64,000 nucleotides of DNA from Phycisphaeraceae bacterium (GCA_020851465.1 JADZCR010000001.1:1-64000), one strand, 5' to 3'; shown: positions 35,616-45,097, counted from the first letter of the stretch. The notes: generated by a model from the letters alone, not told the origin. Numbers and translations are program-made.

Positions 35616-37127
35616 TTACGCATCCTCTTCCCGTGCATCCAGCGCTTCAGATGAAGCCAACTCCTCACCGAGCAGTTGCTGAGCTTCCCCTGTCGGCAGA
35701 ACTTCCACGGAGCGAAGTTTCCGCTCGATTGTCCGGCTCTTTCGTGCGGCGTCCTCCACTTCGTTCGACGCGCCGGCGAGCTTCCTCTGAACCTTATCGA
35801 GAATATCCCCGAACTTGCCGAACTCCGCTTTGACCGCACCGAGCAGTTTCCAGACCTCGTTCGACTGCTTCTGGATCGCCAGCGTCCGAAACCCCGCCTG
35901 AAAACTCGTCAGCAAGGCGATGAGATTCGTCGGGCCGGCGATCACGACATGATGCTCACGCTGGATCGATTCCAGCAAACCCGGCCGGCGCAGTACCTCC
36001 GCGTACAGCCCTTCTGTGGGTAGAAACATGATGCCGAACGGCGTCGTGTCGGGTGGATGGAGATACTTTTCATCAATATCCCGCGCGGAAGCCTTCACCC
36101 GCAATTCGAGTCCCTTCACCGCAGCTTCGATGCCTTCCAGATCGACCTTTTCGGTGGCTTCGACGAGCCGGTGGTAATCCTCAACGGGAAACTTCGCGTC
36201 GATGGGCATCCACAGCGGCGCTCCGTCGCCTTCGGGATTGGGAAACTTGATGGCGAACTCCACCCGTTCGGACGAACCTTTGATGGTCGGGATGTTTTTG
36301 GCGTACTGCTCGATGGGGAAGATCTGTTCGAGCAGCTTTTCGAGTTGAACTTCTGCGAAGGTACCGCGAACCTTGACGTTGCTGAGCACCTTTTTCAGGT
36401 CACCCACACCTGTCGCCAGCACCTGCATTTCACCGAGACCCCTCTGCACTTTTTCGAGATGTTCCCCGACGGTTTTGAAACTTTCACCGAGCCGTTTTTC
36501 CAGCGTGCCCTGAAGTTTTTCGTCCACGGTCTGACGCATCGCTTCCAGTTTTTTGGCGTTGTCTTCCTGCAACGCAGCGAGCTTCTGCTCAACGGTTTGA
36601 CGTACCGCTTCGAGCTTCTGCTCGTTGCTCTGGATCAAGTTGCTCAGACGCTGCGAAAAGGCGTCGAACTGCTGCTGCTGACGGCTGGTCATCTCAACCA
36701 TGCGCTGGAGCGTCGAATCGGTGAACGCCTTAAGCGAGGCCGCCATCTCAGTGCGGCCCTGCGTGGCCGAGAGCTGATTCGCCTCCGTCTGCTTGCTCAA
36801 CTGCACGGAAAAGGACTCGAGCTGATTTTTCTGCAGCGTCGAGATGCTGGCGACGGATTGCTGGAGCGTGTCATGGATGGAACGCAGCGCACCGGCCAAC
36901 TCCTCACGAAGACTTCGGGCGGCGGCGGCGGATTCCTCGCGGGACTTGGCAGCTTCATCGCGCGAGGCTCGCTCACTGCGCTCCTGCACCTGCTCGAAAG
37001 CCAGCAGGCGGGCTTCCAACTGTGCCGATGCTGCGTCGGGGCCGCGTGCCGAACGGAGCGACCAGACCAGTGCCAGCAGCACCACCAGCAGCAGGATGAC
37101 AATGACCAGAAGGATGATTTGAGGCAT
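35616..37127 (-). CDS. rmuC: DNA recombination protein RmuC
   Basis: A 503-residue protein. The N-terminus is one transmembrane helix (MPQIILLVIVILLLVVLLAL). A long coiled coil follows (about 35-240), including KLEAVRQTVEQKL-type repeats. The conserved RmuC nuclease-fold domain starts at about residue 265 (VRGTFAEVQLEKLLEQI) and includes LWMPIDAKFPVEDY and GIMFLPTEGLYAEVLR. RmuC limits inversions and is thought to cut DNA structures during recombination. GAGGAG upstream supports the start at 37127; a long upstream in-frame extension is not conserved. It shares the minus strand with the SGNH hydrolase gene 53 bases upstream. Confidence 0.95.
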   Translation of the reverse strand: MPQIILLVIVILLLVVLLALVWSLRSARGPDAASAQLEARLLAFEQVQERSERASRDEAAKSREESAAAARSLREELAGALRSIHDTLQQSVASISTLQKNQLESFSVQLSKQTEANQLSATQGRTEMAASLKAFTDSTLQRMVEMTSRQQQQFDAFSQRLSNLIQSNEQKLEAVRQTVEQKLAALQEDNAKKLEAMRQTVDEKLQGTLEKRLGESFKTVGEHLEKVQRGLGEMQVLATGVGDLKKVLSNVKVRGTFAEVQLEKLLEQIFPIEQYAKNIPTIKGSSERVEFAIKFPNPEGDGAPLWMPIDAKFPVEDYHRLVEATEKVDLEGIEAAVKGLELRVKASARDIDEKYLHPPDTTPFGIMFLPTEGLYAEVLRRPGLLESIQREHHVVIAGPTNLIALLTSFQAGFRTLAIQKQSNEVWKLLGAVKAEFGKFGDILDKVQRKLAGASNEVEDAARKSRTIERKLRSVEVLPTGEAQQLLGEELASSEALDAREEDA

Positions 37128-37180
37128 TGCAAACTCCTCAGACAAACTCCATCGCTCCGCGACCGCCTGCGGAGGCTGGA

Positions 37181-37888
37181 CTAAGGTGCCTCGATCAGCT
37201 TCATCACTTCGTCGGCGATGATGCGCTGTCCCTGGGCGTTCGGGTGGTTCAGACCATTGGATAGCATGGCGGTGGTGTCCACGCCGAGCTTTGCCATGGA
37301 TTCCCACTTGGCGAAGACATCGGCGACGGCTGCGTGATGCTTTGCGGCGGTCTGTCGTGCCGCCTGCGCGAAGCGCGCGAGCGTTCCGCCGTGCTGCACC
37401 TTCATAAACGCTTCATGGTAGTTGGCAGCACGATGCTCCGAGTGGATCCGGTCGTTGTCGCGCGTGACGAGGAAGTTGGGTGTCAGCACGATGACATCTG
37501 CGTGGGTTTCCTTGCGCGTCCGCGCGATGATCTCCGCCAGCGCATGCGTGTAGTTCGGCAAGTAATCGTCACCACGACAGGCGTCGTTGAGGCAATAGCC
37601 GACGATCACCAGGTCCGGCTGGTGGCGGATCACATCCCGGTCGAGTCGCGCCAGACCGCCCTGCGAATGGTCACCCGCGATGCCGGCATTGATCATGCTG
37701 AACACACAGTCGGGATACCGCTTGCAGAGCATTTTCCACAGCTGATGGTGATAGACCGATTCCTGATCCAGCACGCAATGAGCAAACATGCCGTTCGTCA
37801 CGCTGTCACCCAGTGCCACGACGAGCACCGGAGGGGCATGAATGTCCGCCGTCTTCTGCGCGATGCGCTGTCGAAAATGAGTAAGCAT
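37181..37888 (-). CDS. SGNH/GDSL-family hydrolase
   Basis: A 235-residue esterase-like protein with all four blocks: block I GDSVTNG (Ser nucleophile), block II NAGIAGD (Gly), block III GYCLND (Asn) and block V with NHPNAQG (His). No signal peptide is seen, so it is probably cytoplasmic. Substrates in this family range from acyl esters to acetylated carbohydrates. It starts 10 bases after the stop codon of the FtsJ-like methyltransferase gene on the same strand and so is likely co-transcribed with it. Confidence 0.88.
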   Translation of the reverse strand: MLTHFRQRIAQKTADIHAPPVLVVALGDSVTNGMFAHCVLDQESVYHHQLWKMLCKRYPDCVFSMINAGIAGDHSQGGLARLDRDVIRHQPDLVIVGYCLNDACRGDDYLPNYTHALAEIIARTRKETHADVIVLTPNFLVTRDNDRIHSEHRAANYHEAFMKVQHGGTLARFAQAARQTAAKHHAAVADVFAKWESMAKLGVDTTAMLSNGLNHPNAQGQRIIADEVMKLIEAP

Positions 37889-37897
37889 GGGCCTATT

Positions 37898-38578
37898 TTA
37901 CCGGCAAGTCTGATCCGCCCGTTCCAGCAGCGCGAGGTACTCGACATTACCGCGTTTACCTTTGCCCGCCCCGCCGAGGATCGGCGATTCGATACATCCC
38001 AAGACGCGCACTCCCAGCGCGGGTAACGACGCCAGCACTTCGTCTGCCACACGCTTTGCGTCGGCAGGATCGAGCACACCGCGGTTGGCGCGAGCCAGCG
38101 TCTGACGGTCGGCTTCATAGTGCGGCTTGATGAGCGTGACGATACAGCCGTGACGAACTGCCGATGTAGAAAGTCCCGAAATGGTGCCTGAAGTAGTCGG
38201 CTCCGGTGAAGAAGATTTCCGCAGCCACGCGAGCGCAGCGGGAATCGCCCGCTCCTGCCGAGTCCACGCCAGGTCGATCGTCACCACATCGACGCCGGTA
38301 AACCCCGCGATCGTCCACGGGTCAGTATGGAGAGCGTTGGTCCGTTCCATCACGATCACGCGCGAATCTTGCCGCAGCTTCCACGCCAGGGTGCCGTAGC
38401 CTGTATCGACGGCATAGACTCTCGATGCCCCGTGCTGGAGCAGACAGTCCGTGAAACCACCGACGTTGCAACCCAGATCGGCGCAGACGGCACCGGCGAT
38501 GCCGTCCCCCCAGGCGTCGAGTGCAGCTTCGAGCTTCAAACCGCCCCGCGAGGCGTATTTTTCCGCGCTGCCGGCCAT
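37898..38578 (-). CDS. FtsJ/TlyA-like RNA methyltransferase lacking the S4 domain
   Basis: A 226-residue SAM-dependent methyltransferase. The TlyA-type entry KYASRGGLKLEAAL is followed by the SAM-binding ADLGCNVGGFTDCLLQHGA motif and VYAVDTGYGTLAWKLR. VTIDLAW and the Lys in LIKPHYEA complete the K-D-K-E catalytic set. TlyA proteins normally carry an N-terminal S4 RNA-binding domain of about 60 residues; here the SRGG motif is only about 10 residues from the start, and the upstream in-frame extension does not look like S4. RNA 2'-O-methylation is likely; the target is unknown. Confidence 0.85.
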   Translation of the reverse strand: MAGSAEKYASRGGLKLEAALDAWGDGIAGAVCADLGCNVGGFTDCLLQHGASRVYAVDTGYGTLAWKLRQDSRVIVMERTNALHTDPWTIAGFTGVDVVTIDLAWTRQERAIPAALAWLRKSSSPEPTTSGTISGLSTSAVRHGCIVTLIKPHYEADRQTLARANRGVLDPADAKRVADEVLASLPALGVRVLGCIESPILGGAGKGKRGNVEYLALLERADQTCR

Positions 38579-38647
38579 GAATTCGTCCGCTTTATCCTGT
38601 TTCCTGTGGTTCGTGCGGCCACGACCACTTATAGTTAGTCGAGCATT

Positions 38648-39982
38648 ATGACCACTCTCAAGACCGCCCGACGGACGATCGCTGTGACGGCGCTGCTCGC
38701 CGCCGCACTCATCGCGCTGCTCGGACTGCCCGCCGGTGCGGACGAATTCGACACCCCGGCAACGACACAGCCTGACAAGCCTGTGCGCAGGCCCGACCTC
38801 TTTCGGAAATATTCCCAGATCATCGGACGACATTACGCGCTCTATGAGGGTGACTACGTCTGCGTGCCCAGCTACGACTCGCGCTACCCCAGCTCACGGG
38901 GCTTAACGGTCAATGAAGCGGAAAGCCAGCTCACCCGCACCGTCGAACGAACCAACGGCATGGTCGTACAGAGCACGACCATCAAACCCGATCGCGCGGA
39001 AGTCGAAGCCTTTGCATTACCTCTGCCGCGAATGGGGGTCGGAGAGTACGGCTGGATCAGGGGCGGAACCGTCGAACAGGTGCTCGGCCCGGCGGACATG
39101 ATTGTCAAAAATATCGTGCTCATCGATCGTGATGCGCTGACGAGCAGCAAGGAACGCGCCAGGAAACAATCCGACGACAGCGTTGACAGCCGCGACCGCA
39201 CGAGCAGCTATGCAGAGGCGGAGCGTTACCGTGATGAAATCCTCAACGGCGACTCGTTGAGCAGTCGGACCACGCGCAGCACGAGCAGCTACGCCAATTC
39301 GGATGACCTCGACCGCCGTTTTCGTCAGCGTGACGCACTGGTGACGCTCCAGAGTCAGAGCGCGTTCGGCGTCCGGGTGCGTGTGCGCGGCTACGCGACA
39401 AGCCGTGTCGTCGAAGGCGGCGAGTGGATTGCCGGCGACAAGCGGCAGGGCGCACAGATCGCGATTATCCGCACGGTACCCGATCCAAAGACCACCGCTG
39501 CATCGCAAAGCCGCAACACGACGGTGAAGCGGATTTTCGAGGCGATTCCGCTGAGCGAGTTGAAACTGGGCTTGACGGAGGATCAGTTCGCGCAGTTGAT
39601 CGAATCGCGCGGCTACGACGAGAAGTCATTTCTGGAGATGGCGCAGGCTGAGCTGCGTAAGAGCGTCAAGGATGGACCGGGCAGGATCGTTGAGACGTTG
39701 GAGGCCCGGCGAAAGGATGCCGACGACGCACCAAAGCCGGACGCAACTTCGCAGCCGTCCGTCGATCGCGAGCCAAACAAAGCGGAAGATGCCGGAGACG
39801 TTCAAGCTCCGACGACACAACCCGCAATTGATGACGCAGCGCAGAAGTCCGACAAGCCCCGTCGCTGGCAGGATGCGACAGGCGGCGGGAAGAAAAAGGA
39901 AACTCCCGCCGACTCAGACAAGCCTGCTGATGATTCGACTCCCAAGCCGAAGGAAAAACCCAAGCGTTGGCAGGACATGTGA
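38648..39982 (+). CDS. Exported hypothetical protein with C-terminal KPxRWQD repeats
   Basis: A 444-residue protein of unknown family. A signal peptide covers about residues 1-31 (basic start, Ala/Leu core, LPAGA cleavage region). The middle (about 50-300) has mixed alpha/beta character with a stretch rich in Ser/Arg/Asp (about 175-225). The C-terminal 100 residues are low-complexity (Lys, Pro, Asp, Thr), with KPRRWQD and the final KPKRWQDM as a repeated motif. It may be a periplasmic or surface protein. It is divergent from the methyltransferase gene and convergent, with a 4-base gap, with the diguanylate cyclase gene. Confidence 0.65.
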   Translation: MTTLKTARRTIAVTALLAAALIALLGLPAGADEFDTPATTQPDKPVRRPDLFRKYSQIIGRHYALYEGDYVCVPSYDSRYPSSRGLTVNEAESQLTRTVERTNGMVVQSTTIKPDRAEVEAFALPLPRMGVGEYGWIRGGTVEQVLGPADMIVKNIVLIDRDALTSSKERARKQSDDSVDSRDRTSSYAEAERYRDEILNGDSLSSRTTRSTSSYANSDDLDRRFRQRDALVTLQSQSAFGVRVRVRGYATSRVVEGGEWIAGDKRQGAQIAIIRTVPDPKTTAASQSRNTTVKRIFEAIPLSELKLGLTEDQFAQLIESRGYDEKSFLEMAQAELRKSVKDGPGRIVETLEARRKDADDAPKPDATSQPSVDREPNKAEDAGDVQAPTTQPAIDDAAQKSDKPRRWQDATGGGKKKETPADSDKPADDSTPKPKEKPKRWQDM

Positions 39983-39986
39983 CCCG

Positions 39987-41006
39987 TCAACCGGACGTGG
40001 TGATTTCTTTCATTCCTGAATAGCTGACTAATCGTGCGCGGCCGGTCTGCTTGGCGCGATAGAGCGCGTGATCCGTCTGGGCGATCAGCGCATCGGGATT
40101 GGCGGCTGCGCCGGCGGAGAGCGAGGCAAGCCCCATGCTCATCGTCACCCGGCCGGCGACCGGCGTGTCCTTGAGCATCGTCTCGACGACATGGGCAAAC
40201 TCATCGGCAATGCGCTGGGCAACCTGGGCCGCGGTGACTTCATCCGTCTGCGGCAGGAGCACGACAAACTCGTCCCCGCCGAACCGTCCCGCAACATCGC
40301 TGGCGCGACAGCAATTTTCCAGCACCCGCGCGACATGCTGGAGCAACTCATCGCCCCGCTGGTGTCCCAGCGTGTCATTGAGCAGCTTGAAGCCGTCAAG
40401 GTCGATCATGATGCACGACAAGTCCTGGCTGTGGCGCGTCGCTTCGGCGAAGGCGCGCACCAACGCCTGATTGAACGCACGACGGTTCGCCAGTCCCGTC
40501 AACGGGTCTGTCGCGGCCACCGTCTCCAACTGCCGCACTGCGCTTTCAAGCTGATTATTTTTCCGGCTCAGATCCTTGAGCGTGCGCGTCAATTCCTCCT
40601 GCAGGCGGCTGTTTTCCTGCTTCGTGCGGTAGATCGCCAGATTTTTTTCGACCATCAGCGGGATGGTAAAGAGGTAATCACCGGCCTTGACGATGTAGTC
40701 GTACGCACCCTGTTGAATGGCGCGGGCTGCGTTTTCCATGATGCCCTCGCCGGTCACAAGGATCACCGGCAGATCGGGCCGATGCTTGAGGACGTGGTTA
40801 AGCACATCCAGTCCGGTGCCGTCCGGCAGATTCATATCGGAGAGCACCGCGTCCAGCTGGGAGATGTCCGCGGTGCGCACTTCCTCAAGCGATGCGAGGT
40901 GCTGCACGGAATGCGGGCCGAAATGATCGCGCAAAGTCTCGGCAATGAGACTCGCCGTGTCGGGGTCGTCCTCAACGACCAGCAGATGCAGGCCGGGCGC
41001 GGTCAT
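39987..41006 (-). CDS. Response regulator with GGDEF diguanylate cyclase domain
   Basis: A 339-residue protein. The CheY-like receiver spans residues 5-125, with acidic pocket Glu12/Asp13/Asp14, phosphoacceptor Asp57 (LSDMNLPDG) and Lys107. A coiled-coil linker (about 125-165) leads to the GGDEF domain (about 166-330) with an intact GGDEF at 243-247 and an inhibitory site RASD at 234-237, five residues before it. It should make cyclic-di-GMP when phosphorylated, with product inhibition. It starts 31 bases after the sensor kinase stop on the same strand, so the two form a two-component pair. An in-frame start 20 codons upstream would overlap the kinase gene. Confidence 0.94.
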   Translation of the reverse strand: MTAPGLHLLVVEDDPDTASLIAETLRDHFGPHSVQHLASLEEVRTADISQLDAVLSDMNLPDGTGLDVLNHVLKHRPDLPVILVTGEGIMENAARAIQQGAYDYIVKAGDYLFTIPLMVEKNLAIYRTKQENSRLQEELTRTLKDLSRKNNQLESAVRQLETVAATDPLTGLANRRAFNQALVRAFAEATRHSQDLSCIMIDLDGFKLLNDTLGHQRGDELLQHVARVLENCCRASDVAGRFGGDEFVVLLPQTDEVTAAQVAQRIADEFAHVVETMLKDTPVAGRVTMSMGLASLSAGAAANPDALIAQTDHALYRAKQTGRARLVSYSGMKEITTSG

Positions 41007-41037
41007 ATGGAAAAAATCGGCGGCTGGACGGTACGAC

Positions 41038-42687
41038 TTAACCGGTAAGCCCGCTATCCGCACCATTCATCACCGCCGCTTGCTGCGGTTTTTCACGCGG
41101 AAGCGTAAAGTGGAATGTGCTGCCCGCACCGAGTCTGCTTTCGACCCAGATGCGGCCGCCACAGGTTTCCACCACTGCGCGGACGCTCGCCAGGCCGACA
41201 CCGCGACCGGCGACATGATGCGAGCCGGAGTGCGTCGCACGGCGGTAAAGCTGAAAAATCTGGGGCAGATCAGTTTCCGCGATACCCCGACCCGTGTCGG
41301 TGACGCTGAACCGCCAGTCGCCGCCATCGACGCGACTCGAGACGATGATCCGACGCTCCGTCGCATCGAGCATGTACTTGATCGCATTGTCGATCAGGTT
41401 TTGGAAAACTTGACGGATTCGCGTGCGCTCCACCATGACCACCGGCAACCGACCGCGCAGCTCCAGCGCGATCCGATGGTCGTCAAGGTCGTAGGCGAAA
41501 CTCTCAACCAGTTCCTGCACCAGTGCGTGGAGGTCCACCTCCTGACGGCGGCCGGGCTTGCTGCGGATGCGCGAGATTTCCAGCAGGTCGTTGATGAGAT
41601 CGGTCTGCGCTTTAACGTTGGCGTGGATGCGTTCGAGCTTGTTACAGGCGTCCTGTGCCAGCGTATCCCGATATTTCATCAGCAGCATCGTCGCCATTCC
41701 GCCGATGTTGCGCAGCGGCGCGCCCAGGTCATGACTCACCGCGCGGAGAAACTCGTTTTTCTCCGTGATCTCGTGTTCCAGATCACGCTTGGCACGCTCC
41801 AGCTCGGCGGTGCGCTGGAGCACCTTGCTTTCGAGGTCGGCATTCGCGCGCACCAGATCAGCCCGCGCGACGCCCAGCTTTCCCGCCATGTCATTGAAGC
41901 TCTGCGCCAACTGGCCCAGTTCATCCTGCGAGCGGACCTTCACGACGCCGGGAGTCTGACCTTCACCCAGCCGCTGCGTCGCAGCCACCAGCTCACGCAA
42001 CGGTCGAGTCCATCGCCGCACCGCCCAGGCGACAATCGGCAACGCCAGGACGCACAACACGCCGGCGACACCTAACTCCGCAGCTTCGAGCTGCGCAACC
42101 ATGCCCGCGATGTGTCGGTCACGAAGACCGACGATGACAAACCCGCACAGATGCGGGTCGGCAAGCTCACCTGTCGGAACCCCGCCACGCACCGCGCGAC
42201 GTGTCGGCGGCGTGTCCCACACCGGCGCACGCCAGATCGCCACATCACGTTCCTCGCCCAGCACGAGCGGACGATCCATCGGCGGGGCTTCCGCCACGCC
42301 ACGCCATTCACAGTAAGACGACCACGCCGGGTGATCGACCACACGCAGATGGACGATCTGATGTTCCGCATCCGTGATCGACACGAATGCGATACGCTTG
42401 TCGAGCAGTAAGTTTTCGATGACAGCCTGTGCCTGCGCCTGTCCTGCCGAGTTCATCCGACCCGACAGTGCCGTGGCCGCCGTCTGCGTCACCAGCGATG
42501 TGCCTTGTTGCAGGGATTGCTCCCAGGCACGGCGGACGGAAAAGTTCAGCCACACGGCGCAAGCCAGTGTGGGCACGATCACCATCACCAGTGTCCAGAC
42601 GACGATCCGCCGCTCCAGCGCGTAGCGCGGGCGGACCGCTTCAATCGCGGGTTTGGAAGGAACCGACGCTGCCCCAGGTTGGGTCAT
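41038..42687 (-). CDS. Membrane sensor histidine kinase
   Basis: A 549-residue kinase. The first transmembrane helix (about 28-50) and a second (about 200-225) enclose an external sensor region of about 150 residues with no recognised fold. A HAMP-like segment (about 226-275) is followed by a coiled coil, the HisKA domain with His319 in AVSHDLGAPLRNI, and the HATPase domain with N, G1 (VTDTGRGI) and G2 (GRGVGLASV) boxes. GGAG eight bases before 42687 favours that ATG; another ATG lies 8 codons upstream. It is followed by the GGDEF response regulator. A perfect inverted repeat ATCGGCA-N3-TGCCGAT (42709-42725) overlaps the upstream leader and may be an operator. Confidence 0.93.
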   Translation of the reverse strand: MTQPGAASVPSKPAIEAVRPRYALERRIVVWTLVMVIVPTLACAVWLNFSVRRAWEQSLQQGTSLVTQTAATALSGRMNSAGQAQAQAVIENLLLDKRIAFVSITDAEHQIVHLRVVDHPAWSSYCEWRGVAEAPPMDRPLVLGEERDVAIWRAPVWDTPPTRRAVRGGVPTGELADPHLCGFVIVGLRDRHIAGMVAQLEAAELGVAGVLCVLALPIVAWAVRRWTRPLRELVAATQRLGEGQTPGVVKVRSQDELGQLAQSFNDMAGKLGVARADLVRANADLESKVLQRTAELERAKRDLEHEITEKNEFLRAVSHDLGAPLRNIGGMATMLLMKYRDTLAQDACNKLERIHANVKAQTDLINDLLEISRIRSKPGRRQEVDLHALVQELVESFAYDLDDHRIALELRGRLPVVMVERTRIRQVFQNLIDNAIKYMLDATERRIIVSSRVDGGDWRFSVTDTGRGIAETDLPQIFQLYRRATHSGSHHVAGRGVGLASVRAVVETCGGRIWVESRLGAGSTFHFTLPREKPQQAAVMNGADSGLTG

Positions 42688-42849
42688 CTCCCATGCTCCG
42701 ATGGGCGGCATCGGCAGTTTGCCGATCCGTATTAAACCTTCGCCGCACCGGCCACCTCGAACCTGACCAGCGGGTCGTTACAACCGGAATGGACCGACGT
42801 AACCGGCCCGCATCTTGGGCACGCTGCGCTTTGGTACACTTCTCTGCTC

Positions 42850-43476
42850 ATGCGCCGTCTGGCACCCCTGCTCCTGATCCTGCTGCTCCTCACCGCGTGC
42901 AAATCGGTGCGGCCGGTGGCGTCGAACCCGCTGGAAATCGACAACAGCGAATACCAGAGCATTTTTGAAGCAACGCAACTGGTGCTTCGCGAGCAGGGCT
43001 TCGCCCTTGACCGGCGCAGCTATCGGCTGGGCGTGGTGGACACGCTGCCGCTGGGTTCACCGACGACGTTCGAGCCGTGGAAACCGTTGAACACGACGCT
43101 CTATCAGACCGCTGAAGCCACGGTCAACTATCAGCGGCGCGTGGTGACGGTCACCATCGAACCAGTGCAGCCTGAAGAACCGATTTTGCCGGAGTCGGTC
43201 ACGGTCGGCGCAGCCACACAACCGACAACTCAGCCGGCCCCCGAAACGTACCTCTTGCGCGTCGAGGTTCAGGTTCAGCAGTTGCAGGTTCCGACTCGAC
43301 AGCTCAGCGGCACGACGCGCGGGTTGTCAGTGCAGCGAAAGCTCGCGGCAGTCCCCACCGAGATGAGCGAACGCGGCATCACCGACAGCTACTGGGAACC
43401 TCTTGGTCGTGACTATTACCTTGAGCAGCGACTGCTCTCCGATATCGTGAGGCGTTCGCTGCGGGTGAAAGGGTGA
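42850..43476 (+). CDS. Hypothetical lipoprotein
   Basis: A 208-residue protein with a clear lipoprotein signal: MRRLAPLLLILLLLTAC with the lipobox LTAC, Cys17. The mature part is a beta-rich domain of unknown family with a Pro/Thr-rich segment (about 110-140). The N-terminal mature region has an LxxQGFxLDRRSYRLGVVDT pattern seen in periplasmic hypothetical proteins. It probably sits on the outer or cytoplasmic membrane facing the periplasm. It is divergent from the kinase gene and followed 135 bases later by mqnD. No function can be given. Confidence 0.75.
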   Translation: MRRLAPLLLILLLLTACKSVRPVASNPLEIDNSEYQSIFEATQLVLREQGFALDRRSYRLGVVDTLPLGSPTTFEPWKPLNTTLYQTAEATVNYQRRVVTVTIEPVQPEEPILPESVTVGAATQPTTQPAPETYLLRVEVQVQQLQVPTRQLSGTTRGLSVQRKLAAVPTEMSERGITDSYWEPLGRDYYLEQRLLSDIVRRSLRVKG

Positions 43477-43611
43477 GACCTGAGCGGTTTCCGACCCGTG
43501 GTTGAAAGATAAATCGTCAACCTCGCTGTCGTCATTGTGCACAGGACTTGGGCGACATCGCAGCATCCGGACACCGGATTATTCAAGGATCGCACTCGGT
43601 TTTAATTCATC

Positions 43612-44544
43612 ATGGCCACGACCACACCCACCGCTGCCCGCTCGTCCCGCACGCTCCACCTGGGGCACTCGCCTGATCCGGATGATGCTTTCATGTGGTA
43701 CCCCCTGGCGAACTTCCCCAACGGAACCGGGCCGGGTGGCGGGACATTCAAGCCGCGCATCGACACACGCGGCTATGAGTTCATTCACATCCTCGAAGAC
43801 ATCCAATCACTCAACGACCGCTCGCTGCGCGGCGAGCTGGAGATCACCGCGATCTCGATCCATCAATACCCCTACGTAGCGGATAAGTACGCCCTGACGA
43901 GCTGCGGCAGCTCGATGGGTGACAACTACGGGCCGATGATCGTTGCGCCGGCTTCGGGCAAATTGCAGCTTGAAGATCTGACTTCGCCGAAGATCACGAT
44001 CGCCGTACCGGGCACGCGCACGACTGCTTTTCTCGCGCTGTCGCTGCTGCTGGGCAAGGACACGTTTCGTTACAAGGTTGTGCCGTTCGATCAGATCATC
44101 GCGCGGGTCGTAGCCGGCGAGTTCGATGCGGGGCTGATCATTCACGAGGGGCAGCTCACTTACGCCAATGCCGGGCTGCGCAAGCTCGTGGATCTGGGTC
44201 AGTGGTGGACAAGCACGCGCGGGCTGCCGCTGCCGCTGGGCGGTAACGCGATCCGGCGCGATCTATCCGGCGGCCGCGATGAGATGCGCCGCGTCTGCAC
44301 GATTCTTCTCGACTCGATCCGGTACGCTCTGGATCACCGTGATGAAGCGGTGCGCTACGCGCTGGCTTACGCACGCGACATGGGCACGGAACTGGCGGAT
44401 AAGTTCGTCGGCATGTACGTCAATCAATGGACGATTGACTACGGCGATATCGGCCGACGCGCGGTCAATCAACTCCTCGCGGAAGCAGCACGGGCACACA
44501 TCACCCCCGACATCGGTACGGTGGATTTCGTCGATCCGATGTAA
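43612..44544 (+). CDS. mqnD: 1,4-dihydroxy-6-naphthoate synthase (menaquinone biosynthesis, futalosine route)
   Basis: A 310-residue protein of the MqnA/MqnD periplasmic-binding-protein-like fold, of MqnD type: the entry GHSPDPDDAFMWYPL, the IQSLNDRSL segment, and IIHEGQLTYANAGL are characteristic. MqnD turns cyclic dehypoxanthine futalosine into 1,4-dihydroxy-6-naphthoate. It acts in the cytoplasm and has no signal peptide. It implies that this organism makes menaquinone by the futalosine route, in keeping with a chain that uses complex I and a quinol-linked respiratory system. Other mqn genes are not in the window. Confidence 0.9.
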   Translation: MATTTPTAARSSRTLHLGHSPDPDDAFMWYPLANFPNGTGPGGGTFKPRIDTRGYEFIHILEDIQSLNDRSLRGELEITAISIHQYPYVADKYALTSCGSSMGDNYGPMIVAPASGKLQLEDLTSPKITIAVPGTRTTAFLALSLLLGKDTFRYKVVPFDQIIARVVAGEFDAGLIIHEGQLTYANAGLRKLVDLGQWWTSTRGLPLPLGGNAIRRDLSGGRDEMRRVCTILLDSIRYALDHRDEAVRYALAYARDMGTELADKFVGMYVNQWTIDYGDIGRRAVNQLLAEAARAHITPDIGTVDFVDPM

Positions 44545-44609
44545 TCGCGTCTCAACGTGTTTTCACGTCGCGCCGCAATGCTGAAAATTCACGATGTAAA
44601 CGATGTGAT

Positions 44610-44622
44610 TCAGAATTTCTGA
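44610..44622. promoter_or_regulatory. Dyad TCAGAA-T-TTCTGA before the first rrf2 gene
   Basis: A perfect 6-1-6 inverted repeat lies 35 bases before the ATG at 44657, next to a -10-like TATACT at 44631-44636. Its place around the -35/-10 spacer suits a repressor site, possibly autoregulation by the Rrf2 protein. A direct repeat ACGATGT (44591-44597 and 44600-44606) lies just upstream. Confidence 0.5.
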
Positions 44623-44656
44623 TTTTGAGCTATACTTATCCGCAAGGACAATCCGA

Positions 44657-45097
44657 ATGCTTTCTCAAACCGTTGAATATGCTCTCCGTGCGGTCACTTG
44701 TCTGGCGCAAAATGCTGATCGTCCTCTGACCGCCAAACAGCTATCCGAACTGACCAAAGTTCCGCACGGCTATCTCTCGAAAGTGCTCCAGCCGTTGGCG
44801 CGTGGCGGGCTGCTCCGTTCGCAGCGGGGACTGCACGGCGGATTTATGCTCGCGATGCCGCCGGATACCGTCACCATCCTTCGCGTGGTCAACATGGTTG
44901 ACCCGATCAACCGAATCACCACCTGTCCGCTCAACATCAAATCTCACGGCAAGACGCTCTGTCCCCTGCATCGCAAGCTCGATGATGTGGCGGCCTTGAT
45001 CGAGCGGGCATTCGGCGGCGTCACCATCGCTGACATGCTCAAACCTTCCAATCATTCCACGCCGCTCTGCGATCTGACGATCGGTCGCTCCTCCTGA
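44657..45097 (+). CDS. Rrf2 family transcriptional regulator
   Basis: A 146-residue regulator. The winged helix (about 1-70) shows VEYALRAVTCLA, LSELTKVPHGYLSKVLQ and the wing LRSQRGLHGGF, all typical of Rrf2. The C-terminal part has Cys90 and Cys102 (CPLNIKSHGKTLC), with Cys138 near the end, so an iron-sulfur cluster or redox sensing is possible, though spacing differs from NsrR. AAGGA eight bases before the ATG supports the start. It is convergent with the radical SAM gene. A second Rrf2 protein is encoded at 58391-58855. Confidence 0.92.
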   Translation: MLSQTVEYALRAVTCLAQNADRPLTAKQLSELTKVPHGYLSKVLQPLARGGLLRSQRGLHGGFMLAMPPDTVTILRVVNMVDPINRITTCPLNIKSHGKTLCPLHRKLDDVAALIERAFGGVTIADMLKPSNHSTPLCDLTIGRSS

